A stretch of DNA of 64,000 nt from Hygrocybe punicea (lineage: Eukaryota > Basidiomycota > Agaricomycetes > Agaricales > Hygrophoraceae). The position numbers and the translations under genes are program-made. Location: contig OY744467.1 in the NCBI GenBank assembly GCA_963556145.1, positions 806,001 to 870,000 of the forward strand. Direction: 5' to 3'. The notes beneath the pieces are model-generated. The model had not been told where the DNA came from. It worked only from the letters and a program-made list of their open reading frames with translations, and ran no database searches. Below are positions 23,830-34,494 of the stretch, one piece after another (the first letter of the stretch is position 1; the number at the start of each line of letters is the position of its first letter).

Positions 23830-24855
23830 TCAGGTTTCCTGTTGTTTCTGCGCTGCCGACCGTGCCATCCCCATTGTCATTTCCTTGGTGTTGTCATTTC
23901 CATCACCCCATTGATATTGAGTTCTTGTGGGATGTTGGTTCGGTTTGGGGCCAGTCTTGGCATGCGGTATTCCTGGAGGGTGGGTGGCAGGTAGGCTGCC
24001 CTGTTGTTTGCATGGTCGAATGTGTCGCCAAGGATAGTTAGTGTCTTGTAGGTTTGCCAGCAAGGCAAATGAATTGCAGGAATTGATCTTCGCCATGTTG
24101 CTCTTCTTGCTCATTGACTTGTCATTCACCAAGTCTTCCATGTTGTTCTGGTGTCTGCATTCGTGGCGCCAGGAGAGCTGACTCCCATGGCAATTGGCAT
24201 TGGTGCCAAGGTTGTGGCACATAGGTTTGGGATGGGTGGTGTTTTTGGGTTGCTGGTGTTGCACGGAGTTGGGGATGGACCTTTCGGCATTGTCGTTCAG
24301 TAGTGTTCTCCAACCGTCATCATGTGGTATAAGGAGGGTGTCTTGATTGTAGTTGTGGATTGCCCTGTACTGTTGGAGCAGCAGTTTTTCAAATAGTAGT
24401 GCCCAGTTGCTGCCGCTGGGGAACACCTCGAATGTGGCTTGGTTGTGGATGCCACCTAGGTCGATGTCCCCTGTCCAGTGCCCTTGGGATGGAACTTTGG
24501 CCCCATTTTCCATTTGTAACTTTTTTAGTGAGGGAGTTAGGGTTCCGAGCTGATTTTTGTATTTTTGGTATGTTGATGTGCAAATTGTGTTTACCATGGC
24601 ACCATCATCGAACAAGCCGTTGATGTACTTGTGGATCCAATTGTGGCCACGCAGTCCCACCAGGTGGGTAAATGGCTTTGTTGTTTGATGTGGAAATGGA
24701 TCCCTCTCGATTGCGTAAAGCTCAACAGTATCATGTTCAGAGGTGGGGTATGTGACATCTGTACTGACTATGTTTTCTGTGTCCATGTGCGATTCTCTAT
24801 TGAGGGGATCTATCTGTGTGTCCCCAACCCACCCCACCCATGGATTGGGGACCAA
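23830..24855 (-). CDS. gypsy aspartic protease region of Pol
   Basis: The frame of 341 codons contains NGLFDDGAMVNTIC near 24580-24625, the active-site block of a retropepsin with DDG in place of DTG/DSG, which is usual in this fungal gypsy lineage. Downstream segments KLQMENGAKVPSQGHWTGDI and FEVFPSGSNWALLFEKLLLQ match the flap and C-terminal parts of these proteases. The region after the protease (23510-23830) is frameshifted. Confidence 0.7.
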   Translation of the reverse strand: MVPNPWVGWVGDTQIDPLNRESHMDTENIVSTDVTYPTSEHDTVELYAIERDPFPHQTTKPFTHLVGLRGHNWIHKYINGLFDDGAMVNTICTSTYQKYKNQLGTLTPSLKKLQMENGAKVPSQGHWTGDIDLGGIHNQATFEVFPSGSNWALLFEKLLLQQYRAIHNYNQDTLLIPHDDGWRTLLNDNAERSIPNSVQHQQPKNTTHPKPMCHNLGTNANCHGSQLSWRHECRHQNNMEDLVNDKSMSKKSNMAKINSCNSFALLANLQDTNYPWRHIRPCKQQGSLPATHPPGIPHAKTGPKPNQHPTRTQYQWGDGNDNTKEMTMGMARSAAQKQQET

Positions 24856-25104
24856 TGTTTCTGCTTTTTGGTTTTCTTGGGCCGCCCGACTTTCATCTAT
24901 GCCCTCCCATTTCCCTGGGCATCACCTAATTCGTTCGTGTAAGGGTATCCTCCATACAGTCATTCGTAGTTGTGGTACCCAAGTCCTGGTATTCTCGGCC
25001 CACGAAGTTCACTGTTGGGGCTAGGTTGCGTTCCTTCCCTGCCTCGTGGCTTATGAAGCTGGTGAGGCGATGCCACATTCATTCGAGGTCGGGGATCTCG
25101 GTGT

Positions 25105-26435
25105 GTGGGCAGATGGGGTCGCCTGCTCTGTGGCCCAGTTGCGCGCACTCCCAGCATTCACGTGATGCAAGGGGGGGCTGTCCCAGGAGTTAAGGGAAAT
25201 GGCTGACATTCGTCAGGTTGGCCACCTGGGTTTGCGTGGTGCCAGGCTTCCACCTGGGCTTTGTATGTGTTACGTCCTGTCTCGGTGTTGGGGTGGTGCT
25301 GGAGTGTGATGTTTCGTAGGTCATTGTATCTGGTGATGATGGGGTGGTCTCCAGCGCCTGGTCTGAAGGATCCCGGGGTTTGACGGGTCGTGTTTGGGGC
25401 TCCTGGTCTGTAAGATCGCATTGCAGGTCCCCTTGCTCCAAACAAGTTACCGCGGCTGCCTGTGTTTCCACTGAATGGGTCAAACGTGGGGCCTTGCATG
25501 GGGTGTGTTTGGTAGGGTCTGGGGTTATCATACTGGCGGGTGCTGTTGGGTATTTGGAGGTGTGTGTTGGTGAGTGTGTCACATAGACTCTTTGTTGGTG
25601 AGTTAGTGGCACACGCTAATCTGGCTGTTTCCTCGTTTTTCTTGTACTTTTCTACTGTTTCACACAGGTACATGACGTCAATTGCACGGACAGCGTCAGT
25701 GAGTTTGTTGTAGTTGGTGCGTGGTTTGTCCCTTGTGAGGTCATGGATCGGTTCGGGTAGGGCATGGAAGATGTCTTGTAGTAGTAGTCCTCCACTGTCC
25801 TCAGCATTGCAGGCTTTGGCAGTTAGTCTGTTCGCCCACTTGATATGTGTCCACACTTCTTTGGATCCTGTTGTTTTCGTCTTTGTACCTAGTTCTTCCA
25901 CAGTAAGGACCCATTCCTTAAGTGCTTGGATGCATTCGAGTTTCAATGGCTTTGGTACTGCATTTTTGGGCCATTCCTTCTCAAACGCCTCTACAAGTTT
26001 GTCCCAGTCTCCCTTCGTATCATCTGGTAGGTCGTCGAACCACACGTCGGCTGTTCCCCCATAGTCGAGGTTATTGCGGAAGCAGTCGATTTTCTTTTTG
26101 TCTGTTGTGTATGCCTTGTCTTTGATCTTAATGTTTATTTCGCGCATGAATTGGCCTGGTGCTATTTTTTCGTCGGGGCTGCCATCCCAGCGTAAGGCCC
26201 TTGATTCAGTCATGGTGGTTGTGTGGTTTTGGGCAGGAGCAGGATCATTCTGTGCTTGTGGTGCTGGCGATATCAGAGGGGTGTTGGGGTTACTTTGGTC
26301 TGGGGTCACTGGGTTACTAGATGATGGTGTTATGGATGATTCTGACGAGGTAGGGGTGGGTGATGGTGAGGACGTGTATCGGCCATGTGTGTCTCTGGAT
26401 CGGTTGGTTTGGGGAACCCTCCAGTGGTCTCGCAC
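25105..26435 (-). CDS. gypsy Gag polyprotein
   Basis: An open frame of 425 codons runs from 26435 to 25158. A possible internal start, MTESRALRWDGSP, is at 26213. The capsid-like core contains DVWFDDLPDDTKGDWDKL, which matches the Trp-rich Retrotrans_gag pattern. A Pro/Thr-rich tail follows. Just beyond the frame end, in another frame (25157-25105), is a zinc knuckle CWECAQLGHRAGDPIC (C-x2-C-x4-H-x6-C). A frameshift therefore separates knuckle and capsid. Gag would package element RNA. Confidence 0.75.
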
Positions 26436-26684
26436 ATTGCGATATGGGTGTAAGTAAGACGTTGTGGTGCTTGTTTGGTGGTTGTGGGGCAGTTTGCTTG
26501 TTTGGTTCGTGGTTCTTTCAAAGAACTTCTTTGCAGCGTTGGTATGTGTTGGTGAGTCAGTGTTCGGTGTTTGGTGTGCGGTGTCAGTGTACTGGTATGC
26601 AGTGTGCAGTGCTGGTGTTTGGTTCTGTTCTTGTTGGCTAGTATTTGTTCATGTGGGGTTCGAAAGACGCTCTCATCACCATGT

Positions 26685-26840
26685 TGGAGTGGATCTGGAA
26701 CTGCTTGTGGGAAAGGAAGGAGATCCAAGGACAATCCTGTCCTCGTCATCTGAATCTGACTATCTACTACATCCAGAAGATCAACTATCAACTGAACCGT
26801 GGGACTCTGGTCACGTGATCATCCAGGCACAACTACTACA
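26685..26840 (-). repeat. 5' LTR of the gypsy element
   Basis: On the plus strand it runs from TGGAGTGG to CTACTACA (156 bp), the same termini as the LTRs at 46184, 51234 and 52617. Just inside it (26658-26681) the plus strand reads GGTTCGAAAGACGCTCTCATCACCA-like sequence, with the T-loop GGTTCGA and a terminal CCA. That is the appearance of a tRNA 3' end, hence of a primer-binding site on the element's sense strand. Confidence 0.7.
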
Positions 26841-26853
26841 CCGTACATGCCAT

Positions 26854-27345
26854 CATGTCCACGTTGCAAGCACTTGAGCAGATTCATGTCGAAACTAAGG
26901 TCGGAACTACAGAGCTGTCGAACATGATGAGTCTCGACCAGGACTATGGGGTACAGAACGTGCTGCGTAAAAATAAGCCCTACTTACAATCTCTGGGTGT
27001 GTCACTCATGACCTGTTCATTGTCGGTTACCACTTATACTACATGGTCCAGAGGACATTTTTTCACAAGCCAAGTTCTCAATCAATAATGTTGCAGACAC
27101 TCACCACCAAATCCACTGGGGCAACTATCTAAAACTCCGCAAAGAGGTAGATGTTTTCATATCACAAACTCAGCTCATATCCCGCCATGAATATGCCTTT
27201 GGTGGAAACGTGAATCAGGTGATAGGGTTCATCAAGAAGTGCCTCATCAATGTTGAGGTCATGGATGATGTCGCAACCCAAGTGGAAATGGCTGTACAAC
27301 GATATTGGAGTGTGTGGAAGGGGCCTGGCCCACTATTTGATTAGC
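26854..27345 (+). pseudogene. Unknown gene fragment next to the gypsy LTR
   Basis: An ATG at 26854 begins MSTLQALEQIHVETKVGTTE. After a frame break near 27000-27090, an 85-codon open stretch runs HHQIHWGNYLKLRKEVDVF to AVQRYWSVWKGPGPLFD and a TAG at ~27343. Composition looks coding and the two parts may be exons of one gene whose upstream side was cut by the gypsy element. I do not recognise the family. Confidence 0.35.
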
Positions 27346-28990
27346 ATCAGCCAATCCTCTCCAAGGCGATCTAACCCACTTGGACTATTCTCCAACCCCT
27401 GCCTGCAAGGAGCCACCATCGATTCACGATGTAACACTGATTCTAGGCCTTTCTGCGTGGTCTTCCCCATTTGATTACACACAGCCATCAACACATTCCC
27501 CACTACTCTCCACCTTTACTCCCGTCTTCCCTCTGTTCATGATAGGGCCATCTCATACAAGTTGTGACTGTTGCCCATATGGTTTGATTACTCTGGTTTC
27601 CATGATAATAGTAATATCTCACCTGCTGGTGGATGCTGCATCTGCCACACTAAATGTGATCATGCTTCTTGTAGAAATATTTCACTATACCTCCACAATC
27701 TAGAGCTAGAAAGGGGACAAACTTTTTAAGAGTGGTAATTGGCCAAAGTGTGCCCCAAAAGCCATCAGGAAAGCTGGTATTGCCAGTTGTATTGCTAGAT
27801 ATTACCATTTAGGGCAGTGAAATTTTATGCTCTTTGAAACCAAGTGTACCAGGTTATTCAGGTATTATCCAGGAAATGATAGAGGGTCAGGGATATTGAG
27901 GGGGAAGATGGTAGTTCAATTGGTGTATGAGAATGTAATTAGGAGACTTTGCATATTTATTGTTGGTATGAGGTTCAGCACTATATTGGGTGAACACTTG
28001 GTGAGATGAATGGTAAGGTGGAGGTAAGCAGTGTTAAGAATGATTCAAGGATTCAAGGCTGGGTTCTGCAGTGACCTCAAATTGAAATATTTCTGCATGG
28101 ATTATCAACATCACCACCAAGCCTTGACTTATCAATCAACAACTTGATATTCTTATATTAGTAGATAAAATTCCCAAACCCTGTTCATTTTACATTGTAC
28201 ATGAAGTATATTCATATTTAAAGAACAAGGCTCATTACTGTCATTATTGAGGTGGTTGAGTGTGGGAGTGAACCAGAATGGGGGGGTGATGTGTTGAGAG
28301 GCTGAGAGACATGTGATCAGTCATTTACCTTTACTGCTAGTAATGGTGGCACTGAATGGAATGAAGTACACCTCCTCAGTCAGTGCTCTATGAAGCATAC
28401 TCTTTGGATTGTTCCAATCCGTATGTTTTTGTCTCAGCTTACTGGTGCTCATTGATTATCCCCATCTCCCCATCTCCCCCCAATACTCTCTTGATCCAAC
28501 CATTGTCCTCATCTACCCTGATATCTCCATCCCTATCTCCCCATCCACCCCGCTCTCTCACTCCCCATCCCACCCCCAGGCCCAGCTAGGGGCCAGACCC
28601 ATCTAGGGGCCAGCGAGTTTCTCTAGACCTTGGAGAATTTCCCTTGAGTTCTCTAGAGAAATTCTCTGGAGAACTCCAGAGAACTCTACAGGACTCTGGA
28701 GGACTCCAGAGGACTCCAGAGAACTCTAGGGAATGCATTGTTTTGTCCAACATGGACTGCCATAGGCCCAGCATTCAAACCCTGCACCTGAGGTGGGGGG
28801 GAGGTTGTGGGCTGAGCAAAAAATACTTTGATATGTAGCCTTATATAGTAATTTTTGACTTTCCTGCCACCCCTGAGTGCAGGCAACACTTGCGTCATGG
28901 TGAAATCAAACAAAACAGCATGTAATGAATCATCCATAGGTACAGGAAACTAATACAAATGACAGGAAGCACCAAATTCCAAGCTAGAGA
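27346..28990. other. Intergenic, AT-rich, no supported gene
   Basis: No reading frame here shows a known motif. At 28600-28740 there is a local tandem-like run of CTCCAGAGAACTCTAGAG words, low complexity with local self-complementarity. GGGGCCAG(C/A) repeats lie at 28580-28615. Confidence 0.4.
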
Positions 28991-29433
28991 CAAGCTCAAG
29001 TGGCCAGAATGCCATGAGATGACTAGTGGGGTGTGGGCCATTGCTTTGCATGGCATGTTACTCGTCCCTTTTTTAGAAATGAGAACAAATATTCGGATTG
29101 AGCATATATAAAGAGTACAGCATTATTATCATTACATGACAATAAATCAATATTTGAAAAGTCATCTATATCGCCTTCATTAATACAAAATGATCTTGTT
29201 GACATCCCATCATGAAACCATACCATACTGTTGACAAATAGGTGAGCAGTAAAATGTGCATGACCAAAGTACACAATTCCTCTCAATGTAAGCAGTGGAT
29301 ATGTCATCAATTGACAAGCTTATAACTTGACTAACTATTAAAAAATTTTCAATGGAGTCAAGTATAAACATGGTGGAATTTTGTTAAATGCAATAAATTT
29401 AGTAATCTCTCCCCAACACAATTGACCTCTATG

Positions 29434-29896
29434 TCATTGTCTATTAACTATAATTTGAGCAAGACATGCTGAGATTGTTCCAGAAAATGAATATGGACAA
29501 CGAAAGATAGCATCACATCTATCATTTTCCAGAATGGTTATGTTTTCACAATTCATACATTTAAGATAAGTTGAAGTCATTGGTTCATTTGCTTTCATTA
29601 TATAATGAGCTAAATCACTTATGGCAATACCAACTTGACCAGTAGGAAATATTTCAGGTTGATCTTGATGCAATATTTCATTGATGCTTTTGAATCTTTT
29701 TTTTCCAACTTGATGGATCTTCATTCCATATTGCTAGTAATATTTTAAAGAGTGAATCATAATCACAGCTCCAATTTTGTGCATCCAATATAAAGCCTTT
29801 CGGTTCATTGGATTCAATAGTACTTGTTGTTTGTCTCTTTTTCACTATGGAAGATGAAGTTACAACTTGTTCTAATTTTGGTTTCTTATTTTTCAA
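29434..29896 (-). pseudogene. C-terminal extra domain of the Helitron protein, possibly cysteine-protease-like
   Basis: After the helicase, the minus strand encodes EPKGFILDAQNWSCDYDSLF followed by KILLAIWNED, then after frame breaks LKCMNCENITIL and CDAIFRC. An N-x-C-x-Y-D-S-x-F block resembles the cysteine box of ubiquitin-specific proteases, and the C-x2-C pairs would suit a zinc ribbon. I recall such an extension in other agaricomycete Helitron proteins. No His box can be placed with confidence, so the protease reading is only a suggestion. Confidence 0.4.
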
Positions 29897-31663
29897 TACA
29901 TTGGCTGTGGAATTTTTATGAGTGACAGTGATTGGAACAGTTCCTTGTGCAGGAACAAAGTTGAGGTTTCTTACATCTTCCTTTTCATAGGTTTAATTAA
30001 TTGCCACAGAGAGGGCTGTGCTGTGCATTAATTAAGTTGCTCAGTGACTTTCCATGCAATAGCATAATGAATATTTTTTGGAACATATGACTTTCCTTTC
30101 CATTTTCTAAATTGATCAATGATAGAATTTCACTAATGTCCCTTGACATGGTCTGGTAAAAGTCCTTTGTATTTAAGTTTGGTAATCTCATCAAGCAGTT
30201 CTAATGCTCTGAATTCTTGCCTGAGATATCAGAAGCACCACCAGTAATTACTTTAGGATCAAAGCCTTGCATAATGATGGTTTCTGCAGAAGTTGCACTT
30301 CTAGATAAGCAAGTATAATAGGATTGGTCATTTTTGCAACTACTGAGATCAACTGCATTGTTAGGATGAGTACATCCTTGACATGCATAATCAGTCATTG
30401 CAAAATTAGGTAGTACCAACACTTGTTCTCTTGACAAAGATATCACATCATTGGGTAATGAGCACATGGTGGAAGTGACATGTTTTGTAATTGGCACCAG
30501 ATTTTCAGGAAGTCCTTCTATGTTAATTCTTTTTGGAGGATTCAATAATCTGACAAATAAAGTGTCCAGTACAATTTGTTGTTCTGGACCTATTGCACTC
30601 TGCCAACCCACAACCATGCCCTCTGCCCCTTTGGTAATGCAGCACTCTGTTGCATCATTGTTTCTCAGCATCACTGGCATGCCTACACATAAGTCCAATC
30701 TTCCTGGTATATGATCAGAGGATGATGCATGTGGTTGGCTCCAAAGTAGTTTTTGGAGTGAAGGTTCCAATATCTTTGTGTGTCGAATAGGATCCAAAAT
30801 TGTTGACATGTGATGAGATTTTCTTTTGCTATTGACACTAGAAGGATCATTCCATCTGTCTATAGAATGGAATGATGTTAATGGTCTTTTATTTTCAGCA
30901 GCAAAACGTTGAATACCAAGTTCATTGATTTTTTCTTTTTGTGCATTCAATGCAGTTACAACTGATACATTCCTGAATTTCTTTTGGGCTAATTTTGGAT
31001 CATTTCAACCTTTTCCTGCAATACAAGTATGAAGAAATGCAATATCATTGGAAGTACATGCTTTGTATCTCATGTTTTCCAAAGCCAGTCTCAGTTGGAC
31101 ATCTTCTTCTGACTGATTGGTTTGTCTCATATTTTCACGTAATATAACAACTGTTGTAATTTGATGCCAAAGAGCTTTGCCTATAGCAGCTTCCTGATTT
31201 GCTATAGTTTGACTGGAATTGATTTGGACACCAATGGTTCCAGAGTACAAAGGAGCACCACTCATAGCTGGTGGAAGTTGGCCAAAATCTCCTGCAAATA
31301 TCATATTAATGCCACCGATTCATCATAAACACCACGTGCTTTTGCACATTGAGCACTGATTTTATACATATCTCTGCAAGATAACATTGACACCTCATCA
31401 TTGAAAATGTAATCCACACCATCAAGATTGGCATGGACTTGTGCAAGGGAATGAGATGATCCTCCCTGATTAATTCCAAGAATGGAGTGATATGTAGATC
31501 CATTTACAAGGGCAGCAGCACTGCAAGTTGGTGCAAGAACCACAAACTGATGATTCTCATTGTGTTTATGAAAGAAAATAGTCAATGCTTGGATGACTTG
31601 TGATTTTCCTCTGCCTGCCATCCCACCAAGATACATGCATCGCTTATCAGAACTGTTAATCAA

Positions 31664-32471
31664 TAGGGTTGACCACGGGTCTTGAATGGGTTGGCTCGAC
31701 TGACACCGCACCCATACCCGTGAACACCTTACCCGGGGCGGTTTTGACATGCACCCGCACCCAAACATCCATGGGTCACGACGGTACACCTTACCTGTGG
31801 TGTACCATCGCGTCCCGCCGTCCACCACAGCACCCGTTCCACTCTGCAACCTCACAGATGCAGTGCCGGTGTCAATTGATGCAACATGCATGTCTGCGAG
31901 GTGATCAAGACTGGGGAATGGGTCGTTGGACATGTTGTTGGGTGACAGAGAGATGACCGAGGGTGACCGAGGGGGCATATGCCATTGGATGTGTTGTTGC
32001 ATGTCCGCGAGGTGGATGAGAGGGGGACACATTGTTGTTGTTGCATGTCTGCAAGCTGGATGAGAGGGGGATGCATCGTCGTTGTGCTGTTGCCCCATGC
32101 TGTTGTTGTTGTCGTCATAGCGTAGTTAGCTACAGTTCATTACTTGATCAGAAATTGAGACTTACCTGTAGGCTGGGAAGTGGGAGCACCACCCCCCGGC
32201 CGCTTCCCTGCTCCTTCCTTTGACTATTCTGGTCGGTCATCTGGTCGCCGCGTGCTCGCTTGCCCTTGGTCATAGCTGTCGAGGTGGTTGTGGTGGTTGT
32301 GTGGAATGTCTTTGAGTTGTCCTGGGATAACCGTATGAACCCGTGACACACCGCCAAACCATGGGTACGGGTCACGGTATGGTCACGGTGTCCACTTTTG
32401 GACACCATGACCCGTACCCACTTAACCCGTACCGAAAGACCGCAGGTTTCCAAAACCCGTGGTCAAGGCTA
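31664..32471. mobile_element. Non-autonomous hAT-like element in the Helitron helicase, 8-bp TSD
   Basis: Starts TAGGGTTGACCACGGGT and ends with the complement of TAGCCTTGACCACGGGT. TSD TTAATCAA is at 31656-31663 and 32472-32479. It is 808 bp with ACCCGT-rich subterminal repeats and contains one CAATTG palindromic unit (31849-31902). Excision with one TSD joins NHSTLI to NSSDKRCMYLGG directly before the Walker A motif. No transposase inside. Confidence 0.9.
31849..31902. repeat. CAATTG palindromic unit
   Basis: ACCTCACAGATGCAG...GTGTCAATTGATGC...GTCTGCGAGGT, 54 bp, inside the element at 31664-32471. Confidence 0.7.
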
Positions 32472-33379
32472 TTAATCAAGGTAGAGTGATTGGCAATGAT
32501 ATGAAATGCTCTCTTTTGGTCAGTGTTCAACTTGTAATAATTGATAGTTATATCAATAAGATGAAGATCAGCTCTGTTTGCAGGAATAAACACATGGTTG
32601 ATGTATGCTGCTTCCACTATCTTGACATCATTATATTGAAAATTTGCCAATTTATCTATGGTTGCTGTCTTTGTTGGTAAATTTTTATTTCTATAATCAA
32701 TTATTTCTCTTTTCTTTGCAAGGACTGCAGCTCTCCATAATTTTGCTGATTGTATTACAGATGGTTCTATAGGTATCAACACTCCTATATCTGGGGTACC
32801 ATCAATCATCAAGCCACCCTGACCTTTTCAAACTTCTTTCAGCTATTAGCATTTGATCCTTTCTCTTTTGTCCTTTATGGCCAAGTTTTAGAAGTATTTC
32901 TGTGTCATTATTGTCTTCATAAATATTATTGTTGAAGTCATCACCATTAAATGCTAATTCAGCATTATGCATGTCATCCAGTTCATCAGGACTGTTTGAA
33001 GTTGCCCATGAATTATATCTTCAGTATTATTCTTCTGATGTTTAGCAGGGAAATCATCTCTTGCATCCAAACACTCATACTGCAGACCAAAGTATTTCAT
33101 GATCTCAAGCTCTCTTTGAGTAAACTCATGATCTGTGAAAGCATTGTCCCCTGTTTTTAATTTACTTTTGAGTTCTTTGCCACTTCTCCATGGCTTGAAA
33201 AAGGTTAACATTGTACAACAACAATGTTCTTGATCACCATGGTCAGCTCTTTGCAAAGTGTTTGCAATAAAATTAGGGGCTATGGAAGGATCATTCTCTT
33301 TCATTCTGGCATGGTGTGTAAGATATTGTGGATGATTGGGATGTAAAGTATAATCTTTTTCATTTTTTGTCGATTTATT

Positions 33380-34252
33380 ACAGCTGTTTTCATAAACATG
33401 CCAAAACTGAGAAAAAAGTCAGGTGTAGCGCAAGCCTGCTGCTGCACAGCATTTGACTCTGAGTTTCAAATCTTTGCAGCATGGATTTTCGATGTATTAG
33501 GAAAATATAAGGACTTGACAGAATTTTATGTGTTATCTTATTATATACTGAATAGATTTGGATGGTTGTAGAAGGAAAACCTATCTATTCAATCAGAGCC
33601 AGCTGCTCATGTAATTATATCCTAAAAATAATTAGTGCTAAGACAGTTACAGATGAAATACCAATATTTCATCAGCCAAACCCATATGGTGAATAATGAC
33701 ACTATAAGAGCTCAGATTAACATGATTGTGGGAAGTAAATTGGTCTGATTTTTAAGAGTTCAAAATACTTGGGATTTTGCTCATGTTAAATTTTTGTGGA
33801 ATTCTTAGGTGTGTATTAGGTTTGTGTCTAGTTGAAGTAAATACTATCAAAAAATAATCCCAAGTATTTTGAACTTGTAAAAATCAGACCAATTTACTTC
33901 CCACAATCATGTTAATCTGAGCTCTTATAGTGTCATTATTCATCATATGGGTTTGGCTGATGAAATATTGGTATTTCATCTGTAACTGTCTTAGCACTAA
34001 TTATTTTTAGGATATAATTACATGAGCAGCTGGCTCTGATTGAATAGATGGGTTTTCCTTCTACAACCATCCAAATCTATTCAGTATATAATAAGATAAC
34101 ACATAAAATTCTGTCAAGTCCTTATATTTTCCTAATACATCGAAAATCCACACTGCAAAGGTTTGGAACTCAGGGTCAAATGCTGTGTGGCAGCAGGCTT
34201 GCACCACACTTGACATTTTTCTCAGTTTTCACATGTTTATGAAAACAGCTGT
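33380..34252. repeat. Inverted duplication of a Helitron coding segment (arms ~397 bp)
   Basis: Arms 33380-33776 and 33855-34252 are reverse complements at high identity, with a 78-bp spacer. Both arms encode the same stretch: from TAVFINMPKLRKKSG (plus strand, left arm) through FQIFAAWIFDVLGKYKDLTE to YYILNRFGWL; the right arm encodes it on the minus strand with TAVFINM then a stop. The right arm is continuous with the Helitron frame at 34253-34495, so the left arm is the inverted extra copy. Confidence 0.85.
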
Positions 34253-34494
34253 AAGATCAACTTCATTTGTTTCATCAGCCATTTCTGTGCTTGCATTTCT
34301 ATTCAAACTATCAGGTTTTGGAATTTCATCTATTTCCATAAGCATATCATTATCAACAACATCAGACAAGTTGTCATCACTAGAATGGTCAACATTAGTA
34401 GGTTCAGTGAAAGATTCAGACAAATCATCACAGCCTAGCTTGCCAAAAATAGGGTTTTGCACTGGTTCTTTTCTGGTCCTTTTGGTTTTGTTTT

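Larger units (their letters stand above)
16500..26840 (-). mobile_element. Ty3/gypsy LTR retrotransposon, truncated at its 3' end and split
   Basis: Read on the minus strand: LTR (26840-26685), putative primer-binding site, gag with zinc knuckle, aspartic protease, reverse transcriptase, a 4.8-kb block of other DNA, RNase H, and the start of integrase. The integrase stops near 16500 and no 3' LTR is visible. The order PR-RT-RH-IN is that of Ty3/gypsy. Several frame breaks show that it is dead. Confidence 0.85.
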
